Shown: positions 36,989 to 48,386, numbered from the stretch's first letter. The stretch: 64,000 bases of DNA from Salisapilia sapeloensis (GCA_023334545.1 JAADVB010000003.1:1-64000), one strand, 5' to 3'. Translations and numbers: made by a program. Notes: generated by a model from the letters alone, not told the origin.

Positions 36989-37164
36989 CTCGTCTAAAGG
37001 TTTTTCGACACCCTTTAGCTTGTTCTTTGTATGATACCTTCGTGCAACCATACGTCCTTTCACAGTACACGCACCATTATTCTCAAAAGCCGAACGAAAC
37101 ATCGGAAGACATCATAGTACGAGTCTCGAGCCTTTGTGTGTCTGTGTGTGTCTAGTAAGAAGCA
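36989..37164. promoter_or_regulatory. Shared promoter region, GID8 / sorting nexin
   Basis: 176 bp between divergent start codons, if the proposed GID8 start is right. A short TG-rich repeat sits at about 37136-37152, just before the sorting nexin start. Confidence 0.35.
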
Positions 37165-39403
37165 ATGCAACACGGAGGTGAGTTCTCGATCTCATTCGCG
37201 AATGGACCTATTACCTTTCGGACGGAAGAAGGCACGTTTTACAATAGGTTGTTTCAAATCGTACGTCTGTTCTTGATGGACTTGGCATCGAGTTTAGTAG
37301 CTTAGTGTGTGCAATATCATGCTAGGTGGATACGGATGAAGATGGGTATATTGGTGGGAAGGAAGGTGCTGAATTCATTCGTCGAGCGAGGCTTCTAAAT
37401 GACGCGAATCGAGAGGTAGGTGAGCAGGTCGAAGCTGTCATGATCGAGCTGATAGCGTAGATAGATATGGCGATTGGCTAGTGGAGGCAAGTCTCAAGGG
37501 AAGCTGAATAAGGACTCGTGGTTTGTCGCCATGAAACTCGTCGCTTTGGTCCAATGCACTGGTCAGTGTCAGATGCAGAGCTTGTATTCAGGTGAAGCGC
37601 TGCCGCTCGCGGACTTTCAGCTGGATCGTCCGCCAGATAATGAACTCCCAGATGACGGATTAACGGCAGAAGAACGCGGATCGTTCGACGTGTCCGTCAG
37701 TACCCCTGTCGTCGTTGGCACAGGATACTCTCGATACACGCAGTACGTCATCAACACAAAGGTAGAGCCATAGTGATAAGGCTGTGGAAGAGTACGCACT
37801 AATCTGGTTGGTACTGTATGTATTAGACGGATTTTCGGCATTTCCCATGTTCCAAAGCTCAGGTCAAACGTCGATTTAGTGACTTTGAGTGGCTACATCA
37901 ACGCCTGCTCATGCATTTCCGAGGCATGTACTTCCTGTCCGACTTTATTTTTTGTAAAAAGATATATAACACAATTGTGTTGGTAGGAACGATCATTCCT
38001 CCACTTCCAGAGAAGCGATGGACAGGGAATATGGACGCTACTTTTGTAGAGGAACGTCGTCAAGCACTAGAGCATTTCATTGTATATTCCCATTTGTCCT
38101 TCCTACCGAAGCACTATCCATAATACTTTATATTGTCGAGTAGAATGAAGTCTGTCGGCATGAAAAGCTCTCGCAGACTTTGGAGCTCCAGATCATGCTG
38201 ACTGCCAGCAATGAGGTACGACTGACTAACGATAAACCACCGATCTATACTCGTCTTATAGCATGCGACAGGGTCTACTCGCTGGGAAAGACATGTTAAA
38301 AATCCGTTCCATCGCTTCGAACTACGTCCCTACGTCCGCGACCGTGTCTTCTTTCTGGAACACCGTTCGTGACGGTGGTCTCTTTGCGTCTTCTGCACAG
38401 CAAGTGGACATCGAAACCGATGACGATTACGAAAAGATTGGAGAGCACATTGATGAGTACAAGAAACACATTACGGAAGTCAAGAGGTGCTCGGACTTGG
38501 TGTATGCTGCGCAACGTGCAGAAGGGTATGAGATGTCTCGTTTTGGCACGTACCTCACTGCGCTTTCGGAGCATGAGCGACAGGACGTGGACATGCGACA
38601 GCTCGCTGGTGCTGCTGGAGACTACTTTGAATCCGTCTCCAATGCCTATCAAGACCAGGTACATTGTATACGACCTAAGGATGGAGTAGTAGCTGATGTT
38701 AGTGCTTCTAGTTGGACAAATTGCTAGCCATGTATGTTTCCATTATCAGGTACCAGGCTGGTAAAGTGGATGCCGTCAAGGTACATCGTTCTTGTCTCCT
38801 TCCTCCTTGTTAATGGTACTGAAGTAGACGTTTGTAGACGGTCATGAGCAATCGTGATTCAGCTATTAGCGAAGTCCAGCAAGCGAATGCATCCATGCAG
38901 CGCAACAAGGAGCGCTTTGCCGCTGCACGCGCCAGTAGTGGAGCTGCTGCGTCTGCCATGCGTGCAGAGCAGAAGATGGCTTCGGTACGTCTTGTTTCTT
39001 ATCTGCAAATGAAAGCACAAGATTTAACACGGTTGATGGTTCTACTAGGCGGAGGATCGGATGAACCATGCGAAAGAACAAGTAGACTTTATAGCGTCGA
39101 GTCTCAAGGTTGAGTCGAAGAGGATGGAAGGAGGAAAAGCCGAGGAGCTCAAGAACGCTCTCTTGTCTCTCGCAAGCATCGAGCGTGACTATCATGCACA
39201 GGTACCTCGATCCTTCTTTATCGATTCATCCATAGATTGAAATGTTTGTGTGGTCCTAGGCGCGTACGACATGGGAAGATTTGATCCCAGCGCTTCAAGT
39301 GTCTGAGGAAGAAGTGGAGGAGAGTCGGCAACGAGCTATGCAGCAAGTACCTCACCGTGCTCCAGGCGAGAAAAGTGGCAATCATATCATTGGTCTGCTG
39401 TAG
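37165..39403 (+). CDS. Sorting nexin with EH, PX and BAR-like domains
   Basis: About 548 aa in eleven exons: 37165-37260, 37326-37415, 37465-37761, 37827-37923, 37987-38081, 38144-38215, 38272-38658, 38712-38780, 38838-38984, 39049-39201 and 39260-39403. An EH domain comes first, with an EF loop DTDEDGYIGGKE (residues 34-45, ligands D34, D36, D38, E45) and Trp81, the type of residue that holds NPF peptides. The PX domain follows, with VKRRFSDFEWL and IIPPLPEKRW, the phosphoinositide-binding signature. The rest is an SNX-type helical BAR region. The intron after 37923 starts gc rather than gt. Expected on endosomes, coupling PI3P binding to NPF-bearing adaptors. Confidence 0.8.
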
Positions 39404-39478
39404 GTTTGCACAATACAATCGTGGCTTTTAACGAGGATGTCCAAAACAATCATATATTTCCATGCCCACCTCCCCTGG

Positions 39479-42243
39479 CTACATGTCTGCGGCCATGTCG
39501 GATGTCGGCTCTCCATCCTTGGTCTCCGTCTCGACTTTACTATCTCCTGCTGTCTCCTGTTGGTCCTCGTCATTGTCATCGTCGACAACGTCTTGCGCAA
39601 GTGTATCTTGATCCGCAGCGCTTGTGCTCTCGACTTCGACATCAGCATCGGCGTCTGTTTCATCAAACTCTTCCTTGACATCGATCGTGTCGCCATCATG
39701 ATCGGCGTTCTCGTCTAGTTCGATGATATCGCCGTCTTCGAACTTGAGTCCGTCAAAGATCGACAGCTCTCCGTTGAGACTGAGCGACATGAATGGGTCT
39801 TGATCACCTTCCGTCGGTGTCGTCTCTGCAGTAGTAGACTCCGCACTGCCTTCAGCTGCATTGCTATCATCTTCCTCCTTTTCTTCTGATTTATCTGTCA
39901 TGTACTCCTACATTAATAGTTTATTAATATCACGAATATTTATCTTTATAATAGTTCCAATACCTTTTTGACTGGGAAGATGGCTTGTAGTCGTTGCTTG
40001 GCAAGTTGCTCCAATGCGTTTTCATCTGACTTGGGTGTCACTTGCGTCTACGTCATCAGGTTACTCGCCTGCTCCTTGCTAATGACTGGCATGTATGCTA
40101 GACAGTACCTTGTAGAGACTTTCTAGCCTCTTCATGCTCTTCTTTGCTCCTTGCTTCCCGCTCTTGAGTTTCACGCCATTCGCTAGTCGATCCACTTCCT
40201 TCCCACTGTCATTTGTTTTCGTCTTACTCCATTTCTCTAATAGTCGCTGGATATCTGCTGACACAGGTCCAACGCCTTTGAATCGTGGTCGCACAAGACC
40301 TTTCGCACAAGTCACCGTCGTCTTGTACTGATCGACAGTGTTTCCACTCGGTCGACACCAACATCCATTTGGCTGTTGACCGTTGATCAAAAAGTGTTCA
40401 ATCGTTTGGATCACCTGAGCAGCTCGTTCTTCCATTGCAGAGCCAAAGAGTTTCATGCATTGGAGATACTTTCCTAGGAGTTCATACTCGAGCTGCTGCA
40501 TGATCTGACTAACGATAGCGCCGTTGAAAATGAGTTGTACTTCTGGCTGGAAGAGCTCTGGTCGAAGTTGCAGCATACCAAAGTCACTCGCGACATCTAA
40601 GAGTCCAAAGATCATCCGCATCCTGTCAGTCAGAAGCAAAAGTAGCTTAGTTTATGCATTTGGAGAATAAAAAGAGAAAAAGGTACTGGTCAGAGAAAGC
40701 TTCCCATGGATGTCCAGCAGGATCCACTGGCTGTAAACCTTTATACAGTGATCGAACAGAGCTCGTGTGGCTAAAAACATCTTGTAGTGATGCACCGATA
40801 GAAATACCAACGCGTTCTCCCCAGTATGACGCTAAGAGTCCACTCGCATACTTTGTAAAGGTCGATGGGAACGCAAGTGGTCGTCGACATTTGCCGCAGG
40901 TATTCAACTATCTTCATGTTAGCACCTGACGTACTATCATGAGAACGTGTAGGAGCTCACCTCTGGCGAATTTCGGATCCCGCAGACGGTACACAAGGCC
41001 GAGCACCGTACTTGTGGTCCTTCTAGTCCTGGATGCCACCCGAGAAAGTCATTGACAGAGAACTGTTTTTCCTGTACGACGTGCTCTATCTTGTCCTTCA
41101 ACCCATGTGCGATACTCGTCTCTTGGAGACTATACAGTCCAATCATGTAGGTGAAAACGTCTCGTACGTTTAACTGCATCTTGTCTGCTTCCGACAGCTT
41201 CTCGCGCATCCATCGCTGCAAATATGGTTCGATGAACTTGGAAGCAAAGGGTTTTAAAGGATAGCCAGCCATTTCACCTATCTCATGCAGTCGCAAGGAC
41301 GCAAGGTGTCCGAATCGACTAAATGATTTATCTGTGTTCGTTTCCATATTTAAAAACAAAATCGCGCGTCGAATGGATAAACCTGCGATACCAGCTTTCT
41401 GCATATCCTCATCCTCATTATCAGACGACCTCGTCTGCTGCATGATGGCACAACTGCCACACAACTTGCCTAGCTGCGTACTTGTCAAGGTTTCTGGACC
41501 GATACACGCTGGATGGAATGCTAGACCACACCCACCAGCACATAGCTGAACGTCAGCATCACTCTTTTCGCATAATAGACACGTCTTCGGCTCTTCTGGC
41601 TTAGTGGCAGTCACTGCCGGTCTCTTTCCCGTCGCAGTGTTTTGTACTTTTGGCGCTAAAGCCTGTGTCTGTGCCTGCATTTGAAGCACATCCTCTTGCT
41701 TTGCTGCTGACTGAGCAGTGTTACTTTTCCACATTGTGTTCTGTTGCATCGGATATGAAGCCGATGCTGTATTGTAAGGTTGCAATCTGGACGCTTGTTG
41801 CATTTGTGGGTACGCTGCTTGCATGAACTGCATTTGCATTAATTGTGGCTGCTGAACTTGCTGACCGACAGAGGCGTTATTTTGCCAGTAGGATTGCTGA
41901 TACATGGTTGGATCTAAGACCATGAAGAGCGTATTAGTGCTGCTTGATGCGAATGAATATTGGAAGGAGGGCACGTACTGGCGTAGTTTGCCGCTTGTTG
42001 CGGTTGTACATTCTGCGTATCTGAACGAGGATGCACCGAAGACGCATATGCACCATTGGATGGCATGGTATTACCCATGGCATTCATCTGCACTTGCTGC
42101 GCAGCCACGTCGTAGCCATCGTCCGTCCGTGGTCTCTTCGACTGCTGTTCATCAGCCGAAGTCGTTGCATATAGACTCTGCAGACCTTCCCCTGCATCCA
42201 CAGAAGCAGGTACTTGTGTGCTCCAATGCGTTGGATCGCTCAT
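39479..42243 (-). CDS. PHD-finger protein with Gln/Met-rich N-terminus
   Basis: About 821 aa in six exons on the minus strand: 42243-41979, 41913-40961, 40907-40687, 40622-40109, 40047-39964 and 39907-39479. The first 230 residues are low-complexity Gln/Met/Ser. A PHD-like zinc finger follows (CLLCEKSDADVQLCAGGCGLAFH, then C...CGSC spacing), after it helical sequence, two CxxC pairs (CTVCGIR, CGKCRRP), and an acidic tail. A chromatin-reading or transcription-factor role is likely. The spacing of the first finger (CxxC, CxxxC, HxxC, CxxC) is PHD-like. I know no named orthologue. Confidence 0.7.
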
Positions 42244-42387
42244 ACCTTTCACTCAAGCCCGACGGATTGGTCCGCCGCCTGTAGTCGAACTCACGTGCGA
42301 GATATTTTGTGTCTTCTGATATTTACTTTTAAGGAAACGTACAATGTATTATGTGGAATAACACGAATTGTGACAAAGCAGATCGAG
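42244..42387. promoter_or_regulatory. Shared promoter region, PHD gene / COQ3
   Basis: Only 144 bp separate the two divergent start codons. Confidence 0.4.
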
Positions 42388-43519
42388 ATGCTCGCGATTA
42401 GTGTGGCGAAGCGTTCTGGTGCGAGCAAGTACATTGCTAAGCGATGCATGTCCACGGTAGTGGATGATGAAGTGCGTAAATTTAATGAGGCATCTTCGTA
42501 CGGTTTTTAGAGTGTCAAATGGCATGATTTGGAGTTCGAAATGGAGTATGACCATGGTATTGCTTGATTTGTAGAGATTGGTGGACGCCTGGTGCTCGAA
42601 CAGGCTTTGGACCGTTGCATGATATCAATCCTGTGCGTGTCAAGTACATTCGTGAGCATGTCATCAAGCATTTCAAGGGCAGTATGAACGACCCCGAACC
42701 GCTCACGGGCTTCCATGTCGCTGACGTCGGATGTGGAGGCGGGCTTCTCTCCGAGGTAGAAGCATTCTTACGTACAGACTGCGCTCAAATGGTGATACCA
42801 AGTGTTCACATACGTAGTCCTTATGTCGTCTTGGTGGTTCCATGGTTTCGGTCGACCCTGGTGAAAGCAATATTGCCATGGCAAAGAAGCACGCGATGAT
42901 ACATCCACGCACGAGAGATATTGAGTACCGTTGTGCAACATCCCGTACGTTTATATCTATTTCTTTTGTTATCTATGTGCTTAAAATCTCGTACCGTTAT
43001 AGACGACTTGGTGAATGAGTCTGCTCAATTCGATGTTGTCTGCTCCTTGGAAGTAGTGGAGCACGTATCAGACGTGACAGAATACCTCCACTCTCTCACT
43101 GCACTCGTCAAGGTGCTATACTATTTACCTTATATCCCTATGACTATCCTAACTGATAAATATTGGAATCATCCAGCCTGGTGGACTTTTGTTCATGTCG
43201 ACTATCAACCGCACTCCACTGGCTGCAGCTCTTGCTGTTGGCGCAGCAGAATACGTCCTTGGTGTCGTTCCTCCTGGGACGCATGACTGGCGAAAGTTCG
43301 TCCAGCCAGAGGAAATCACGTCGGTGCTACAAGAGGTATAAGCGATCTAGTACTGCTGTACGTGCAAAGGTGTGACGACTATGTTTGTGAAATTGATAGG
43401 ATGGATTAGCTGTGCGGGATATCTCTGGCATTGTTGGCAATCCGATCTGCAACGACTGGAAGATTGACCCGGACATGACGGCGATCAACTACATCCTATG
43501 TGCATCCAAACCGCTTTAA
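42388..43519 (+). CDS. COQ3: Ubiquinone biosynthesis O-methyltransferase COQ3
   Basis: About 268 aa in six exons: 42388-42497, 42575-42755, 42818-42944, 43003-43112, 43177-43335 and 43400-43519. The N-terminus is basic and Ser/Ala-rich (SVAKRSGASKYIAKRC), fitting mitochondrial import. The mature part begins WWTPGARTGFGPLHDINP, then SAM motif I FHVADVGCGGGLLSE, SVDPGESNIAMAKKHA, CSLEVVEHVSD and GLLFMSTINRTPLA, all characteristic of COQ3/UbiG. It methylates both ring hydroxyls of coenzyme Q intermediates on the matrix side of the inner membrane. Unusually, the protein ends SKPL. Confidence 0.9.
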
Positions 43520-43561
43520 CGTGCATAAAATCGTTGCTTTGGAAGGAAAATCTGTTTGCAT

Positions 43562-43729
43562 TTACGTCTTTAGATTATGATAGAGCTCTACTTGATGGTA
43601 AGCTGCCATTAGCGCTTGTCGTCGCTCACCGACGTCGACATTGTCACGTTCTTTCAACTGAGCTTGCTCCTTCATCATTCGATGTAGTAGTCTCTTGCGT
43701 CCCCTTGGCGTCATTGGCCAGTTATCCAT
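43562..43729 (-). CDS. Small hypothetical protein, 55 aa or 3' exon
   Basis: Minus-strand frame beginning at ATG 43729 (the open frame extends upstream to 43825 without an ATG). It is basic and helical (PRGRKRLLHRMMKEQAQLKER). It could be a small mitochondrial protein or the last exon of a gene whose first exon lies in 43.73-43.95 kb. Not recognised. Confidence 0.3.
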   Translation of the reverse strand: MDNWPMTPRGRKRLLHRMMKEQAQLKERDNVDVGERRQALMAAYHQVELYHNLKT

Positions 43730-43953
43730 ATTGGAGAGAGAAGCGACATCTTTCCATTGATGTAGAAGTGCATCTACGAATATGTATTTAGTTCTTGTAG
43801 CTACTAGGATATCAAGTCGAGACAATATTTATACTCTTTGGATTAAATTCCACATATCCGCGTACTACATCGCGACTTGCACTAGGACCAAGTTGTCCTC
43901 TTTGATGACATTTTGTTATGCACGGCCGTTATGATCTGATTGTTCTATACAAG

Positions 43954-45474
43954 CTACCTGATATGGTCGAATGATGTTGATGAGATAAACGCGATTGGAA
44001 TGCTCGATTTTTCGGCTAGGAGAGCTGATGTCCAGGGTGATGCCATGTGTGGGAAATTTGGGTCGACAAAGATGACTCCTTGCATACCATGTGCCGCAAA
44101 CAGTTCAACTTGGGTCGACAATGAACAGCCAGATTGAAGGTAGAGCATGAGAAAGCTGGAAGCCGAAGCTTGGTTGCTCTGACTTGATTCCAGGACGGAC
44201 GCATAAGATTTCATATCTTTTGTCGTGCACAATGGTTTTGATAACTTCTTTGGGAAAACAATCATGGAATTCTTTCCTAGTGGAAGTGTTGGAGCAGTCT
44301 GACGCGTGAGATCCAAGCTACTTGGTCTTAGAAACTATCATGATAAAGTATATACCATTAGATACAAGCATCTGAGTGACGAGTAGCAGTAATACCTCGT
44401 ACGAAAGCGATGAACCTTTGCTGTCATCTAGTCTGCTTTTGAAGATTGCTAACAGTCCGGCAACAGCCTCTTGCGTGGCAAAAATGCTCGACGTTTTCTC
44501 AACCCCGGTATCTGGATGGGTAGTATACTCGCTTGCAAAGCATGATTCTGAAAAGACCATACGCAGTTGGTTTCTAGCTATCTTTGATGATGATTGTTGT
44601 AGACGTGTGAATAAGGTTGTGCCCGAATCCATCGTGATCATAACAATCGGTATGTCGATTTTTAGAGGTAGATGCGACGGGATAAGGACCTGCTGTAGCT
44701 CAAGGCCGGATCTCTGAACTAGGATAATGCCACTAGCGCCAGCTTCTTGTACAAAGGCAGCCTTCTGATGCGGTGGACAGCCTGACATTGCCTATAAGTG
44801 TGGAATGATTAGTGCAAGTACTACAAGTCGAATTAAGTTCATTAAAGTCGTAAACACGCACTGGAACGACAACATATTTGTCAGTAGCATTGTTGTCTAT
44901 CGGGAAGCATGCATCGAGAGGGTTGGCTACAACAATATCTCGAAACCCACAGGGTGGAATTGGAGCCATTGTTGACATGAGAGCGTAAAAGCTCTCATCT
45001 CGACTTACTACGCCGTCACTGAGCACCTAGTAAGAATACATTTGAGCATTATCACAATGGTCATTATAAGCTTGGATGGCTTACCATATACTCGAGGGAG
45101 TTTGATATTTGAGGTGACTCCTTCGCACATCTTTCATCGTATGGCATAAAGTATATCGTCTTGGGAATCGTTGCTTCAGTAAGCACATTAATGGCTTCAT
45201 TCAATGATGCGTCGTGTAGACTTTGGTCGTTCACTTGCACAATTCGATCTCGAAGCATAACCATTTGTGACGCTTCAACAGTCCTAGATTGGCCATTGGC
45301 GTCCGATATGAACTCCATGACTTGTAAGCCATCATTAAGTCGAAGTCCGAGTGGCCCAGGTTTCGCAACAACAACCGAGAACCTTTGTGCTTCTTCATTT
45401 CCTTCACAGCTAGCATTTGCATCCACCACAGTTGTGCTTATCCATATAAAAACGAAGAGGCATATCCACTTCAT
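43954..45474 (-). CDS. Secreted protein with PDZ-like and two PA-like domains
   Basis: About 443 aa; exons on the minus strand 45474-45085, 45026-44862, 44791-44396 and 44334-43954. A signal peptide (MKWICLFVFIWISTTVVDA) leads. Residues of about 30-115 look like a PDZ domain (GPLGLRL loop, RDRIVQVNDQSLHDASLNEA). Then comes a protease-associated (PA) domain: DIVVANPLDACFP, FVQEAGASGIILVQ, DIPIVMI. The last exon holds a second, poorer PA-like copy (ELFAAHGMQGVIFVD, SSIPIAFIS). No peptidase catalytic domain or membrane anchor is visible. PA domains bind or gate substrates in sorting receptors and proteases; here they stand alone, suggesting an extracellular or vacuolar binding protein. Confidence 0.7.
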
Positions 45475-46062
45475 GACCGGTCGTCGAGGTCGGAAATGAC
45501 GGATATATAGAAAGGATTAAAGGAGTATCTATTTAGGGCCCGTTTAGATCCCCACAATATTGGGTTGTATTTTCAAAACCGCAAAGTCAAACAGCTTCAT
45601 GCCTGCTTATATTCTCGCAGGAATGGCAATAAAAGCCTGAAATTTTAATATAAAGTCCGATTGTGATTATTTGAACAACTGTGTTGCCAAGCATTCCCTA
45701 CCTCTACCTCGGCGTGAAAGCAAGTGAATTTAAACACGTCTTCGGTGTGGCATTTTTCTTCTAAGCCTACTTGTCATTCCGTATTTCTTTCTGGTAGTCT
45801 TCGAATTCACCGACCTTGGAGCTACTCATCTCTACCCGCTGGATGTCTGAGTACAAGATTCCCATTTCTCTCCAGCCGTCCGAGTCGTAAGTTATCTTCC
45901 CTTCGTCCTCCTAGTGATAGCAGCTGATCGTTATCCACCGTCCTTATCGTCCACGAAGATTACTAGAGCAATGATAGCTTTGTCGTAGCTTTCGTAAGTA
46001 CTTCGCTTACGCTTGCGACTCTCCGATGTTCTCCTCTTCATGTTCTTCTTGTCAAACGTCTG
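45475..46062. other. Gene-free stretch
   Basis: Upstream of the secreted PDZ/PA gene. Contains GGGCCCGTTTAGATCC near 45537, which resembles ends of DNA transposons, but I find no partner end. No gene seen. Confidence 0.35.
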
Positions 46063-46756
46063 GGTCGTGTTCGCGCATACTATCGATTCGACAAAATGGG
46101 GGATTCACCTTTTGTGATTCTGTTTATAATGGTCGATTCTGCCAATTCCGTGCTTGCTGAGAATAGCCGACTATGTTTCGCCTTTTGCCATCGGAAACCT
46201 AACGTAGCACTTCAATATAGCTTTCCTGTCAAACTAGGAGTTCAAGAGCAAGTGATTGTTCGTCTTTGATAACATAATAAAGAAACCATCTTCGAGAAGA
46301 CTTCAAGGCATGCCTGGTGCTCGAAATGTGCGCATATGAAAACGCGCGAAAGACTCAATGAGCTCTTCGCTTTACTTGCGCTATTGAGCTCTTTGCTATT
46401 ATTTCGGAACAGTAGTAGTACAGTGTTGGATGGAATAATTAAGCGATATTTATGACGCGCACTGTAACCGTCCCAGTAAAGCAACGAAGAGCTCAATAGC
46501 GCAAATATAGCGAATGAAACTTCGACCTGGATGAATTCCGACGAGACATCACGATATGCTCGACACTCGGTCCCACTGGGGCACGACGGAGGAGCGAACG
46601 ATACACGTGTATAGAATTAAAAAGATGGATAGTCGTGTACGCATAGAACGATCAGCCGACGACTTGGACATTGATCTCTACTACAGTGTTTGTGTGTTTC
46701 CTCACAAAATGCGTACTACTTCTTGATACACGATTATCCACTCAACAAACACGACC
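46063..46756. mobile_element. Second, degenerate copy of the MITE-like family
   Basis: Starts GGTCGTGTTCGCGCATAC and ends CAACAAACACGACC, resembling the ends of 11932-12394. The first 190 bp (notably 46120-46250, with GGAAACCTAACGTAGCACTTCAATAT) follow the first element closely. The remaining 500 bp do not, and include an 18-nt perfect inverted repeat (46376-46393 against 46487-46504). No clear target duplication. Probably an old copy carrying an inserted sequence. Confidence 0.5.
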
Positions 46757-48005
46757 GTAAATTCTTCACGGAAATTTTGCCCGCGATACGGTGTTATGAC
46801 GAGCAGGTTAGAGGCCTAGATATTCTGGCGGACTTTGTCGTTCCGGACGAAAAACCTTGGTCGATTTATTCCAGGGGTTATTTCTAAAGTTATGGATTGG
46901 CAGGACGAGAGGTGGTGAGATGTTAGTGGATGAAGAGCAAAAGGAATTGGATGACTTAGGGCTTGATTGGAGCGCAGATGAGTCGAGATGAAAATAAATG
47001 ATCTTATTAGCCTGTAAGGTGTATGTAGAAACTTGGGTTCGTGCGGGTATGCTACAAAGGTTCAAGTTCTGGCTACGGATCTTTTTCCAAGAAACATGTG
47101 CGAGCATTTGAGACCTCATGACGGCATATCGGCAGCGGATGGCAGTCGAATTTTGAGTCGAGAGAGGCTCCTCGAATATTGATGGTGGTATGTCTACTAC
47201 ATTGAGTACTAAGAAATCCCATGTCTTCATCCAGAAAGCGATAGGTTAATTAAGACAAGCTTTAAAGACGTACATCGACATGTACGCAATTACAAGTGTA
47301 GGCAATCAAAGTTCTTCTTAGCAAGAAGAAGAGATAAAGCTGAAAAACATTGCACACACTGTGACGCCACATATACTGCACTTGGTTCGCTTACTCTGTT
47401 CACGCTAAAGCTAAGCCCATTCACGTCTGGAAATCACCTAGATCCTTTTTTAAAGGATGAGCAGCCACTGCTGGATCTGTACGTTTCTTTATCTTTATTT
47501 CCAAACAATTGAAATGGAACAATTAAGCACGCTCGTCTGTAACTATGATATCTCTGCTGATTGATGGCCAATCTAGCTCGGGTTGAATTTCCTATCTGCT
47601 CAAGGTCAACAGTTACTTTATCGATTTGCATTTCCCAATAAAAATAGCCATGTACATTTTGTCGTGTATTTTTGCTATTAGGAGCGCTCTTTGCTTCGAG
47701 CCGTTATCTCTTCCCAATGCGACATTATATTCATTGCATCTCGTGCTAGTTCGTGCCATTCTTCTCAAGACTCCATATGATAGTATGATGACGTGGGCGA
47801 GTAGGTCTACAGGTAGTAGACACGTATGAACACACCTGGATGACGTGTCCAATATTTTCAAGTACTCAAACATCAAATGTAGGGAGTACGAAGACAAGCT
47901 GGCAGACGTGGACGGGCATGCTGCATACAACTTGTTATCAACTCGAGCCATGCAGTCACTACACAATCCAATTGAAACCCTCAGAAACAAGTCAGCTACT
48001 TCACC
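46757..48005. other. Gene-poor stretch before the elicitin-like gene
   Basis: AT-rich. Several short open frames on both strands, none recognised except the small secreted-looking frame listed separately. Confidence 0.35.
47650..47829 (+). CDS. Possible small secreted protein (fragment)
   Basis: 59-aa ATG frame that opens with a plausible signal peptide (MYILSCIFAIRSALCFEP). It lies just upstream of the elicitin-like gene and may continue by splicing into an open frame at 47.85-48.04 kb. No family recognised, and chance cannot be excluded. Confidence 0.2.
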   Translation: MYILSCIFAIRSALCFEPLSLPNATLYSLHLVLVRAILLKTPYDSMMTWASRSTGSRHV

Positions 48006-48386
48006 ATGCTACTTCTGTTGTTCATGTTGGCCATGGTAAGCACCACGGCTTTGCCTATATCAAATCGTGACAGGAAGCTTCCCGACAAACCTACGCTGAG
48101 TATAAGCAACTCTTGCGACGATGGCATCCCAGACCGTTCCATAATCCAGCTCCAACTTTTCGCGAATGAACCTAACGTTCGCAAATGTCTTGATGAATTC
48201 GATCTATCCGCCAATGAGTTGGGCAAACTCAAAGACGATCATGAAGATGAGCTGTGCGAGAAAGACAGTTGCATGGAGATGATAAACTTAAGTCCGTACT
48301 TGTGGGACGTCATGGGGTGCTACAAAACAAGACCGTTTAGCCTCGACTATCGGAACCAGCACTGCAAAGGACAGCCAGGGGTTTAA
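48006..48386 (+). CDS. Elicitin-like secreted protein
   Basis: 126 aa, single exon. Signal peptide MLLLLFMLAMVSTTALP. The six cysteines (C37, C61, C84, C89, C105, C120) have spacings 23, 22, 4, 15 and 14. Canonical elicitins have 23, 23, 4, 14 and 23, so the first four intervals match and the last loop is short. The CxxxxC pair followed by MINLSP resembles the conserved elicitin helix. Elicitins are oomycete sterol-binding proteins that plants can perceive. The shortened last loop makes this an elicitin-like (ELL) rather than a canonical member. The match rests on spacing, not on close identity. Confidence 0.6.
   Translation: MLLLLFMLAMVSTTALPISNRDRKLPDKPTLSISNSCDDGIPDRSIIQLQLFANEPNVRKCLDEFDLSANELGKLKDDHEDELCEKDSCMEMINLSPYLWDVMGCYKTRPFSLDYRNQHCKGQPGV

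Noticed and set aside
38741..38752. An 18-nt intron near here in the sorting nexin (gtatgtttccattatcag)
   Set aside because: The segment reads through in frame and fits the helical region, so it is more simply exon.
39382..39699. Frames opposite the acidic tail of the PHD protein
   Set aside because: Produced by the GAT/GAC/GAA repeats of the acidic tail, not real genes.
46690..46887. 65-aa plus-strand frame at the end of the second MITE copy
   Set aside because: It crosses the element's end and shows no conserved pattern.
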